Assembly: GCA_044224215.1 (NCBI GenBank)
Contig: JBGAKX010000065.1
Coordinates: forward strand, 1-24,226
Reading direction: 5' to 3'
DNA length: 24,226 nucleotides
Source of the DNA: DAOMFM01 sp035429825
Lineage (GTDB): Bacteria > Acidobacteriota > Blastocatellia > UBA7656 > JADIYM01
Under the pieces are notes generated by a model that was given only the letters and a program-made list of their open reading frames with translations, ran no database searches and was not told where the DNA came from. The translations under genes were made by a program, and so were the position numbers. Positions 17,748 to 24,226 of the stretch are shown here, in pieces (positions within the stretch are counted from its first letter, which is position 1; every line of letters begins with the position of its first letter).

Positions 17748-18359
17748 ATGAGCTCGTCGCAACGCATGCCACAGCCGGCGGAACCGCCGGCGCTCCACGA
17801 CCGCGCAATGGACAATCTGAGGTTCATTCGCGAGACGATGGAGCGGGCGTCGTCGTTCACGGCGGTTTCGGGATGGGGCGAGGTAACCATCGGATGCACA
17901 GCGCTTATCGCTGCGGGGATCGCATCTGCACAACCGACAGTGGAACGATGGATCTGGGTGTGGATTGCGGAAGCGGTGCTCTCGTTCGTCATCGCGGGAT
18001 GCGCGATGGTCCGCAAGGCCCGTGCCGCAGGTGTGCCGCTGCTGTCCGGGCCGGGGCGCAAGTTCGTTCTCAGCTTTGCGCCGGCAATTTCGGTCGGCGC
18101 GCTGCTGACGGTTGCACTGTACCGCGGAGGAAATGCGGACGTGCTGCCGGGCACGTGGCTGGCGATGTACGGCACCGCGGTGGTGGCCGGAGGCGCATTC
18201 TCTGTCCGCAGCGTCATCGTCATGGGCGTGTCGTTTCTCGCGCTCGGCGCGTGCGCCCTCTTTGCGCCATTCGCGTGGCGCGATATTTCGATGGGACTCG
18301 GCTTTGGAGTTTTTCACATAGTTTTCGGCACCGTGATCGCAAGGAGGCATGGTGGGTAG
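17748..18359 (+). CDS. Six-helix membrane protein of unknown function, paired with a winged-helix regulator
   Basis: The 203-residue protein has a hydrophilic front of about 40 residues, with MDNLRFIRETMERASSFTAV at 21-40 just before the membrane. About six hydrophobic helices follow at roughly 43-62, 68-88, 107-125, 135-152, 154-174 and 181-197. I see no catalytic motif. The ending overlaps the downstream winged-helix gene by 11 bases, so the pair is probably co-translated. By position and topology it could be a sensor or target of that regulator, which is inference. Two starts are possible: ATG 17748, which would be near-leaderless, or ATG 17808 (Met21), which lies just before the conserved-looking DNLRFIRETMER segment and would leave a GC palindrome in the leader. 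Neither has a Shine-Dalgarno. Confidence 0.8.
   Translation: MSSSQRMPQPAEPPALHDRAMDNLRFIRETMERASSFTAVSGWGEVTIGCTALIAAGIASAQPTVERWIWVWIAEAVLSFVIAGCAMVRKARAAGVPLLSGPGRKFVLSFAPAISVGALLTVALYRGGNADVLPGTWLAMYGTAVVAGGAFSVRSVIVMGVSFLALGACALFAPFAWRDISMGLGFGVFHIVFGTVIARRHGG
17774..17791 (+). repeat. Perfect 8-bp inverted repeat at the start of the membrane-protein gene
   Basis: GCCGGCGG-AA-CCGCCGGC is a perfect dyad of 8 bp per arm, 27 bases beyond ATG 17748 and 17 bases before ATG 17808. As RNA it gives a 7-bp GC stem with a GAAC loop. As DNA it could be an operator. In the longer reading frame it encodes part of a Pro/Ala/Glu stretch. Confidence 0.7.
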
Positions 18360-18738
18360 ACAACGCGCGACAAAACTCGACAGCGATGCCGTGCGTGCTG
18401 GTTCCGCAAAGTCCCGACCGCAGTCGGCGACCTCGAGCGGCGCGGCGCAAAATCTCGATCGCATCATCCACGAGAGGATGCGCCTGGGGATCGTCAGCGC
18501 GCTTGCCGTCAACGACACTCTGTCGTTCAACGACCTCAAGACATTGATGGGTACGACGGACGGGAACCTCAGCGTCCACGCGCGCAAGCTCGAGGACGCC
18601 GGATACATCGCGTGCAAGAAGTCGTTCGAAGGCCGAATGCCTCGAACCGAGTATCGCCTGACCCAGTCGGGCCGAAAGGCACTTGAGCGGTACCTCAGCC
18701 ACATGGAGGCGATCATCCGGACAACGCGCCGTTCGTAA
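18349..18738 (+). CDS. Winged-helix transcriptional regulator (HTH_34-type)
   Basis: The 129-residue protein has a basic, disordered front (about 1-34) and then a winged helix-turn-helix. LDRIIHERMRLGIVSALA is helix 1 and LSFNDLKTLMGTTDGNLSVH (about 58-77) spans helices 2-3, the DNA-recognition part. ARKLEDAGYIACKKSFEGR enters the wing, and RTEYRLTQSGRKALERYLSH closes the domain with a C-terminal helix. The LxxLMGxTDGNLSxHxRKLEDAGYI pattern matches the ArsR/MarR-like family that Pfam calls HTH_34. No ligand domain is present. AAGGAGG (18341-18347) is strong but sits 1 base from ATG 18349 and 4 bases from GTG 18352, so the true start may be the GTG. It probably regulates its own operon and the membrane protein it overlaps. 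Confidence 0.9.
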   Translation: MVGRQRATKLDSDAVRAGSAKSRPQSATSSGAAQNLDRIIHERMRLGIVSALAVNDTLSFNDLKTLMGTTDGNLSVHARKLEDAGYIACKKSFEGRMPRTEYRLTQSGRKALERYLSHMEAIIRTTRRS

Positions 18739-18827
18739 GTGATACAGCGCAAACCGGTTGGACATCGCGCCGAAAGTGGTTTACAACCTTTGTGCCCCCG
18801 TAACGTCGACTATCAAGGAGGGGGTCC

Positions 18828-21800
18828 ATGGGTGAGAACGCCGTCACGGCGCAGCAACTGCTCGACGAGGCACTATCGCAGTACAACCGGGGTGAGCTCG
18901 AGACCGCAATCGCGACATGCAGGCGCGCGATCGCGGCACGCGACACTCCGTTTGCCCGAGCGCTGTACCATCTGGGCAGGATGCTCATCGATGCCGGCGA
19001 TCAGGACGCCGCGATCGATGCACTGCGCGAATCGGTCGCCGCGCAACCGCAGAATCCCGAGGCGCATTACACGCTCGGGCTGACGCTTCTGCGCATGGGC
19101 TCGACCGATGATGCGATTGCGTCGTTTCGACAGGCGATCTCGCAACGCGACGGACGGCACCCGTGGGCATTGCACAACCTCGGCGCAGCACTTCTTAAGT
19201 CTGGCGAGGTCGAGGCGGCGATCGAATCGATTCGATCGGCGATCGCGGCGCGGAGCGGCCCGTTCCCGCGGGCGCATCGGAACCTCGGTCTTGCGCTGAT
19301 GCAGGCTGGTGACTACACCTCCGCGATCAACGAATTCGAAGAGGCTATCAGGGAGCGGCAGGGCTCGTTCGCCGAGGCAAAGCTCGACCTCGCGCGCGCC
19401 TGTGCGCGAATCGGCCACGTCGAGCGCGGAATTTCGAGTGCGAAGGAAGCCGTCGCGGAGCGCAGCGGCAGATACCCCGACGCGCGCCACGTGCTCGGCA
19501 GGCTTCTGCTCGAATCCGGCCGACCCGCCGAGGCCGTCGCAGAGCTCCGCGCGGCGGTCGCGGAACAGACACGGTTTCCCGAGGCGTACTTCGATCTCGG
19601 TAGGGCGCTCGCGCGGCTTGGCGAGTTCGAGGCCGCAATCGTCGACTTCCGGGCCGCGATCGAACAGCGGCCGGACGGGTTCGTTCCCGCGCTCGTCGCG
19701 CTCGGCGCCGCCTGCTTCCGCATCGGCCAGCTCGACGAGAGCGAAACCGCCGCGCGTTCTGCGATCGAGCTCAATCCAAAGTCGGCATCGGCCCGATTCG
19801 TTCTCGGCCGGACACTCGCGCGATCCGGATCGGAAGTCGAAGCGCTTGAGGAGCTCAATGCGGCCGTCACGGCGCGACGCGGCGTCTATCCGGATGCGCT
19901 GCTCGAGATTGGCAACGTCCACAGGTCGCATGGCCGGCTCGAAGAAGCCATCGATGCGTATGCGAGCGCCGTCGCGTCGACGGATGTGTTTCCCGAGGGC
20001 AACTTCGAACTTGGCACGGCGCTGCGTGACGCGGGTCGGCTCGAAGAGTCGGTGTCGGCGCTGCGTCGAGCCATCGAACAGCGCCGCGGGGAGTATGCGC
20101 GGGCGCATCACAGCCTGGGGCTATCGCTCTTCGAGCTCGATCGCGTGCAGGACGCGCTCGTCGAGTTCCGTGCTGCAATCGCGCAACAGCCGTTCTATCC
20201 GCGCGCGTACCGAAGCCTCGGCCGCGGCCTGTTCGCGATCGGCGACATGGACGGGGCGCGCGATGCGCACACAAGCGCCATCGAGCAGCGCGACGGTCAC
20301 TACCCCGATGCGTGGCACGACCTCGGGCTCGTACAGTTCACCCGCGGTGAGCTCGACGACGCGATTGCGTCCTACAAGAAGGCGATCGACCAGCGACCCG
20401 AGGGTTTTCCGCGCGCGCACTACGCGCTCGGCACCGCGTACACGGCCCGCGGGGACCTCGATGCTGCGGTCGAGTCCTACCAGCAGGCGATCGCAGAGCA
20501 GGCGGGTTCGTATCCCGAGGCACATTACAGCCTGGGCCTGACGCTCGCGCGACAGGGCGAATTCGAGGCTGCCGTCGGCGCGCATCGGACCGCCATCGAA
20601 CAGCGTCCCGAGTTCGCGGCCGCGCACTTCAGTCTCGGCGTGGCGCTTGGCGAGATCGACGAGCTCGACGAGGCGATCGTCGAGTTGCGCGAAGCAATCC
20701 GACTGAACCCCGTCTTTCCATGGGCGCACCATCGGCTTGGGCAGGAGCTCTATCGCAAGGCGGACCTCACAGGCTCGATATCGGAGTTGCGCACCGCGAT
20801 TGAACAGCAGCCGGATTTCCCCGAGGCATACATCGATCTCGGACGTTCGCTGTACGACAAGGGGTCGTTGACCGAAGTTGTCACGGTCTACAAACGTGCG
20901 ATCGATCTGGCGGGCGGCCGGTTCCCGCGTGCGCACCACGGGCTCGGGCTCGCGCTGAGGGATCTCGGAGACCTCGACGGAGCGGAGTTCGCGCTGCGGT
21001 CGGCCGTCAACGGTCAGCCCGACCTCGCGGAATCTCATTACGAGCTCGGGAAGGTGCTGCATGCGCAGGGCGATCTCGAAGATGCCGTGACGAGTCTGCG
21101 TACCGCGGTTGAACTCGACCCCGCGTATGCGGTTGCGCTGCAGGATCTCGGAGTCGTGGAGTATCAGCTCGGCAATCTGACGGCTGCGGCGATCGCGCTC
21201 GAGGGCGCGCTCGAGCACGCGGATGCACCGATGCCGTCTGCGCACCTGCACCTTGGGAACGTACGGTTCGAGCTTGGCGAGATGGATCCGGCGATCGAAG
21301 CGTACGGCAAGGCGCTCGAGGAGCGCGACGGACCCTACCCGGCGGCGCACTACAACCTGGGGAACGCGTACTACGCATGCGGTCTGATCGATGATGCGAT
21401 CGGTGCGTACCACAAGGCGATTACCGACATGCATGGGCGGCTGCCCGGTGCGCATCGCAACCTTGGCAACGCCTTTGCCCGCAAGGGGCTTCTCGACGAG
21501 GCGCTCCGGTCGTACCGGCGCGCGATCGAGGAGGGCGACACGTCGGCCGATTTGAAGGTGGACGTCGGGCTGATTCTGCTTGGAAAGGGTCAGATCGATT
21601 CGGCAGCCGAGGAGTTTAAGGCCGCGATCGATTCGAGCACGACCGTTGATGCCGGCGCGACACGCAGCCTTGGACTTGCGCTATTCGAGAACGGCGACCT
21701 GTCCGGCGCTGAGGAGCAGTTCCGGGCCGCCATCGCTTCGAGTCCCGAGGCGTTTCCGGAGGCGCACCACGACCTCGCTCGCGTTCTCAGCGAGCGAGGA

Positions 21801-22706
21801 CAGTACGAGGCCGCGATCGACGAATTCCGCGTCGCGATTCGCGAGCGCAGCGGATCGTATCCGCGAGCGCAATACGGCGTCGGGAAGACGCTCGCGCGAC
21901 TCGGCAGATACGAAGAGGCAGCGGTCGAACTTCGCCAGGCGATTTCGGAGCACGAGGGCCCGTTCCCCGCTGCAAGCTTCCAGATGGGCGTGCTGCTGGC
22001 GCGAGAAGGGAAGCTCGCGGAGGCGATCGACGCGCTCGACGATGCGATCAGCGGCAGCGGTGGGAGGTTCCCGGAGGCGTACTATCACCTCGGAGTCGTG
22101 CAGTCGCGCACGCGGAGCACGGACAACGCCATCCGGTCGTTCCGGACGGCCATTGAACAGCGTGGCGGCGTCTATCCGGAGGCTCACCAGGACCTCGGAC
22201 GCGCGCTGTATGCAATCGGCGACCTCGACTCTGCGAACGAGGAGTACTCGATTGCCGTTCGCCAGCGCGGGCGTGAGGAGTCGAGCGATCCGGCGGCATT
22301 CGATCGCGCGCTCGAGCGGACGCGGCGCGAGGCCGATCTGCGAGAGGAATTCGAGATCGGGCTGCGACAGGCGCCGGCAGCATCGACTGGCCGGCCCGAG
22401 AAAGTGTCCACCGCGGCGAGTCGCGCGGACAAGGCGGCGGCGGCATCGGATCTCTCGGAGGCGGAAACCGATCCGCTCGTCGCAGCTCGGACGCTTGAAT
22501 TGGAGGCGGCCGAGCAGACCGCCGACCTTGATTCGGCCCCGCTTGCAGCGGCAGCCGTCGTGGGAGAGGAGGACGAGTCGGACCGGGCGACGACGGCGAC
22601 TCTTGCGTCCGAACGAGGGCGGAGTCGAACGGCGCCGCTCGGCAGCGACGAGTCCGGCGACGACGATGACGCGGGTGCTGCGGACGGTACAGCCCTGATA
22701 TCCTAG
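18828..22706 (+). CDS. Giant TPR-repeat protein (about 33 tetratricopeptide units)
   Basis: Residues about 5-1145 of 1292 are an unbroken TPR solenoid. I count about 33 units of 34 or 35 residues, of the form AHxxLGxALxxxGxLDxAIxxFRxAIxxR-x-G-x-F/Y-P. The 35-residue units have an added residue in the loop before the Pro (RDGRHP, RSGPFP, RQGSF, RDGHYP). Examples are AHYTLGLTLLRMGSTDDAIA, AHRNLGLALMQAGDYTSAIN and AHYNLGNAYYACGLIDDAIG. A charged helix with EELR-like content follows. The last 113 residues are low-complexity Ala/Glu/Asp, ending in GDDDDAGAADGTALIS, and are probably disordered. There is no signal peptide, membrane helix or enzymatic domain, so a cytosolic protein-binding scaffold is the best guess. 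AGGAGG (18816-18821) is 6 bases before ATG 18828. The gene downstream starts 29 bases after the stop. Confidence 0.95.
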   Translation: MGENAVTAQQLLDEALSQYNRGELETAIATCRRAIAARDTPFARALYHLGRMLIDAGDQDAAIDALRESVAAQPQNPEAHYTLGLTLLRMGSTDDAIASFRQAISQRDGRHPWALHNLGAALLKSGEVEAAIESIRSAIAARSGPFPRAHRNLGLALMQAGDYTSAINEFEEAIRERQGSFAEAKLDLARACARIGHVERGISSAKEAVAERSGRYPDARHVLGRLLLESGRPAEAVAELRAAVAEQTRFPEAYFDLGRALARLGEFEAAIVDFRAAIEQRPDGFVPALVALGAACFRIGQLDESETAARSAIELNPKSASARFVLGRTLARSGSEVEALEELNAAVTARRGVYPDALLEIGNVHRSHGRLEEAIDAYASAVASTDVFPEGNFELGTALRDAGRLEESVSALRRAIEQRRGEYARAHHSLGLSLFELDRVQDALVEFRAAIAQQPFYPRAYRSLGRGLFAIGDMDGARDAHTSAIEQRDGHYPDAWHDLGLVQFTRGELDDAIASYKKAIDQRPEGFPRAHYALGTAYTARGDLDAAVESYQQAIAEQAGSYPEAHYSLGLTLARQGEFEAAVGAHRTAIEQRPEFAAAHFSLGVALGEIDELDEAIVELREAIRLNPVFPWAHHRLGQELYRKADLTGSISELRTAIEQQPDFPEAYIDLGRSLYDKGSLTEVVTVYKRAIDLAGGRFPRAHHGLGLALRDLGDLDGAEFALRSAVNGQPDLAESHYELGKVLHAQGDLEDAVTSLRTAVELDPAYAVALQDLGVVEYQLGNLTAAAIALEGALEHADAPMPSAHLHLGNVRFELGEMDPAIEAYGKALEERDGPYPAAHYNLGNAYYACGLIDDAIGAYHKAITDMHGRLPGAHRNLGNAFARKGLLDEALRSYRRAIEEGDTSADLKVDVGLILLGKGQIDSAAEEFKAAIDSSTTVDAGATRSLGLALFENGDLSGAEEQFRAAIASSPEAFPEAHHDLARVLSERGQYEAAIDEFRVAIRERSGSYPRAQYGVGKTLARLGRYEEAAVELRQAISEHEGPFPAASFQMGVLLAREGKLAEAIDALDDAISGSGGRFPEAYYHLGVVQSRTRSTDNAIRSFRTAIEQRGGVYPEAHQDLGRALYAIGDLDSANEEYSIAVRQRGREESSDPAAFDRALERTRREADLREEFEIGLRQAPAASTGRPEKVSTAASRADKAAAASDLSEAETDPLVAARTLELEAAEQTADLDSAPLAAAAVVGEEDESDRATTATLASERGRSRTAPLGSDESGDDDDAGAADGTALIS

Positions 22707-22735
22707 GAAGTCACGGCGGCGAGGGAGTAGAGGCG

Positions 22736-23809
22736 ATGGACGGAACAGCGCTCGTGTTCTGCGAGGGTGCGTTCGGGCGGCCTGAAGGCAAGACGGCAAA
22801 CGGCCTTGTCCGGTTTGGCCAGCGCTACGACGTGCTCGGAGTGATCGACAGCTCGCACGCAGGCCGCGACGCAGGCGATGTCATCGCCGGGGTGACGCGC
22901 AAGGTCCCGATCTTCAGTTCGCTTCACCAGGCGGTCGAGGCGCTCCATCGGCAACCTGAGTTTCTGGTGTTCGGCCTGAATCCCGCGGATGGTCGTCTTC
23001 CGCCCGAGCATCGGCGCGTTGTTCGCGAAGCACTGCGGCTTGGGATCAGTGTCGACAGCCCGCTCCGACCGTTTCTCCACGAAGACGCCGAGTTTCCCGG
23101 ACTCGCCATGCAGTCGTCCGCGCGGCTGCGGAGCGTGGGATATCCAAAGCCGCTCGGGCAGCTGCGCGCGTACACGGGCGCCATCGCGGACGTGCGTGCG
23201 TTTAGGATTGCGGTCGTCGGGACGCATTCGGTCGTAGGCAAGCGCACGACCGCGGTTCGACTTACGGAACGTCTGGGTGCGCTCGGGCTGAATGCGGAGA
23301 TGATCGGCACGGGACAGACGTCGTGGCTGCAGGGGGTTCGCTCCACCGTGATACTCAGCTCGATCCTCAGCGGATACGTCGCGGGCGAGCTCGAAGGCGC
23401 AATTGTTGATGCATGGTCGAAGTACCGACCGGCGGTGATGGTGCTCGAGGGGCAGGGGAGCGTGTTGAACCGGGCGAACCCGTCAGGGCTCGAATTGCTG
23501 ACGACGGCCAGGCCGGACGCGATCGTGATGCAGCATGCACCCACGCATTCCAGCATCGCCGCGGACGATCCGTATGGAATCGGCACGCTCGAGCGCCACA
23601 TTCGTGTTGCCGAATTACTATCAGGCGCTCGAGTTGTTGCTATCACGGTAAACCCGGACGGAACCGACGAAACAAACGTAAAGATTGCAACTGAACGGTT
23701 TCTTGACCGATTTGGACTGCTCGTCGTCGATGTGCTGCGCGATCCGTCGGATTCCCTGGCGCGACACGTTGCGGACCTTCTTGGGACGTCCCGTTCCCAC
23801 GGCGCATGA
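22736..23809 (+). CDS. DUF1611 family P-loop protein (DgcN-like)
   Basis: The 357-residue protein shows the two-domain DUF1611 layout. A Rossmann-like N-half contains RYDVLGVIDSSHAGRDAGDV (31-50) and FLVFGLNPADGRLPPEHR. A P-loop C-half has GTHSVVGKRTTAV (162-174), a Walker-A-like motif in which the family usually has GTDxxVGKxTTA. It also has VLEGQGSVLNRANPSG (237-252) and PDAIVMQHAPTHSS (260-273). Some members, called DgcN, act in D-glutamate use as N-acetyltransferases beside the epimerase-like DgcA. No DgcA homologue is seen here, so that role is only a possibility. ATG 22736 begins at the family N-terminus, with GGGAG about 9 bases and GAGG 2-3 bases upstream. It is likely co-transcribed with the TPR gene. 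Confidence 0.88.
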   Translation: MDGTALVFCEGAFGRPEGKTANGLVRFGQRYDVLGVIDSSHAGRDAGDVIAGVTRKVPIFSSLHQAVEALHRQPEFLVFGLNPADGRLPPEHRRVVREALRLGISVDSPLRPFLHEDAEFPGLAMQSSARLRSVGYPKPLGQLRAYTGAIADVRAFRIAVVGTHSVVGKRTTAVRLTERLGALGLNAEMIGTGQTSWLQGVRSTVILSSILSGYVAGELEGAIVDAWSKYRPAVMVLEGQGSVLNRANPSGLELLTTARPDAIVMQHAPTHSSIAADDPYGIGTLERHIRVAELLSGARVVAITVNPDGTDETNVKIATERFLDRFGLLVVDVLRDPSDSLARHVADLLGTSRSHGA

Positions 23810-23867
23810 AGATTCGGCCCGTAATAAGTTTCAATTCCTCGAAAATGCACGATATGCCGCTCGCCAT

Positions 23868-23885
23868 CGGGGCGCGCATGCCCCG
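23868..23885. terminator. Weak terminator-like hairpin after the DUF1611 gene
   Basis: CGGGGC-GCGCAT-GCCCCG forms a perfect 6-bp GC stem with a 6-base loop, 58 bases after the DUF1611 stop. No U-tract follows, so intrinsic termination is doubtful. Confidence 0.3.
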
Positions 23886-23927
23886 CCCTATCTCGAATTT
23901 CACACGCAAGTAACAGCAATCATTTGA

Positions 23928-23948
23928 TTTTCCGGCGACCGGCGAAAA
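23928..23948. repeat. Inverted repeat TTTTCCGG/CCGG-AAAA
   Basis: TTTTCCGG-CGA-CCGG-CG-AAAA can form a CCGG stem extended by T-A pairs across a 2-base bulge. The T-run is on the left, so it would favour a terminator for minus-strand rather than plus-strand transcripts, or it may be a protein site. Confidence 0.35.
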
Positions 23949-23958
23949 CCTCTTTCAA

Positions 23959-23979
23959 GTGAACACGGAAAGTGTTTAC
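23959..23979. repeat. Imperfect dyad GTGAACAC/GTGTTTAC
   Basis: GTGAACAC and GTGTTTAC, 5 bases apart, are reverse complements with one mismatch. It has the form of an operator for a dimeric regulator, just upstream of the -35-like TTGACC at 23983. The regulator is unknown. Confidence 0.35.
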
Positions 23980-24066
23980 ACGTTGACCGATGTGGCGGCA
24001 CGCGACGTGCATTGTTAGTGCGACGCAGGAATCTGCTCTGATTTCATTCAGTTTAACTTTCAACAA

Positions 24067-24080
24067 TTGCACGAGTGCAA
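24067..24080. promoter_or_regulatory. Perfect palindrome TTGCAC-GA-GTGCAA before the secreted-protein gene
   Basis: A perfect 6+2+6 dyad ends 21 bases before ATG 24102 and 11 bases before its Shine-Dalgarno. Its position, overlapping the expected leader or core promoter, suits an operator or a short leader hairpin. Its function is inferred. Confidence 0.45.
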
Positions 24081-24101
24081 CTTTTTCGAATGGAGATGGA
24101 G

Positions 24102-24226
24102 ATGAGACTCAAGAAGACTCTCTACGCGGTGGTCATGCTGTTGGCCGTGGCGTCGATGGTCGTTCCGCAGGTACGAGCGGACGTGAGGGGACCGAAGCGG
24201 TTCGCTCTCGACCGTTCGTTTGCGGG
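24102..24226 (+). CDS. Secreted protein of unknown function (3' end cut by window edge)
   Basis: Forty-one codons are visible to the edge. The start is MRLKKTLYAVVMLLAVASMV, followed by VPQVRADVRG. This is a classic signal peptide, with basic residues at 2-5, a hydrophobic core at 7-21 and a likely signal peptidase I cut near VRA-D (about residue 26-27). In-frame ATGs at 24090 and 24096 are alternatives, but GGAG (24092-24095) is 6 bases from ATG 24102, which also gives the best signal peptide. The mature part seen (DVRGPKRFALDRSFAG) is too short to identify. Its own spacer with palindromes suggests separate regulation. Confidence 0.7.
   Translation, partial: MRLKKTLYAVVMLLAVASMVVPQVRADVRGPKRFALDRSFA

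Larger units (their letters stand above)
23810..24101. other. 292-base intergenic spacer, AT-richer, with several inverted repeats
   Basis: I find no supportable coding sequence here. The spacer is visibly AT-richer than its neighbours, especially 24030-24090. It holds the four dyads listed separately. TTGACC at 23983-23988 resembles a -35 box, but I do not see a good -10 at the right distance. It probably contains the end of the DUF1611 transcript and the control region of the secreted-protein gene. Confidence 0.6.

Noticed and set aside
17217..18752. Minus-strand open frame of about 510 codons opposite msrB and the regulator pair
   Set aside because: It crosses several well-supported plus-strand genes and their spacers and has no recognisable family pattern.
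18828..22706. TPR array as a DNA-level tandem repeat or assembly artefact
   Set aside because: The units are similar in protein but differ widely in DNA and alternate in length, so they look like old diverged repeats and not a recent expansion or mis-assembly.
23868..23885. Hairpin as a proper intrinsic terminator
   Set aside because: No run of T follows the stem on the plus strand. It is kept only as a low-confidence feature.

Overview
The window is GC-rich, densely packed bacterial chromosome with short gaps, frequent 4-base start/stop overlaps and GTG/TTG starts. I see no rRNA, tRNA, CRISPR array, transposase, integrase or phage gene. Gene content (split complex I operon, Ser/Thr kinase fused to a receiver, very long TPR protein, HTH_34-type regulator beside a small membrane protein, acyl-CoA carboxylase and dehydrogenase) recalls Acidobacteriota or a similar soil phylum. 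That is an impression from gene content, not a phylogenetic result.

Layout. (1) Bases 1-1413, minus strand: hemD (uroporphyrinogen-III synthase), then a membrane-anchored protein that starts at TTG 560 and runs off the left edge. (2) Bases 1502-13056, plus strand: a complex I operon in the order nuoC, nuoD, an AllA/ureidoglycolate-lyase-like gene, nuoH, I, J, K, L, M, N, then an AtpZ-like gene. nuoA, B, E, F and G are not here. NuoC has a long charged, tandem-repeat N-terminal extension, and the AllA-like gene is translationally coupled to nuoH. (3) Bases 13053-17675: acyl-CoA carboxylase carboxyltransferase (MCC-beta type), a soluble Ser/Thr kinase with a C-terminal receiver domain, an acyl-CoA dehydrogenase, and a membrane-anchored MsrB. 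The first of these is coupled to atpZ by an ATGA overlap, so this block may be a readthrough extension of the nuo operon. (4) Bases 17748-18738: a six-helix membrane protein overlapping a winged-helix regulator, preceded by a possible leaderless promoter and a perfect GC palindrome. (5) Bases 18828-23809: a 1292-residue protein made almost wholly of about 33 TPR units, then a DUF1611/DgcN-family P-loop protein. (6) A 292-base spacer rich in inverted repeats leads to a secreted protein cut by the right edge.

Working together: NuoC/D link the peripheral arm to the quinone site, NuoH/I form the junction, and NuoJ-N are the membrane proton-pumping arm. The acyl-CoA dehydrogenase would feed electrons to the quinone pool through ETF, and the carboxyltransferase would act in branched-chain acyl-CoA breakdown. 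The block therefore looks centred on respiration and acyl-CoA oxidation, with a signalling protein set among the metabolic genes. The most unusual points are the repeat-bearing NuoC, the AllA-like gene inside the nuo operon, the kinase-receiver fusion, and the promoter/palindrome arrangement before the membrane protein/regulator pair.
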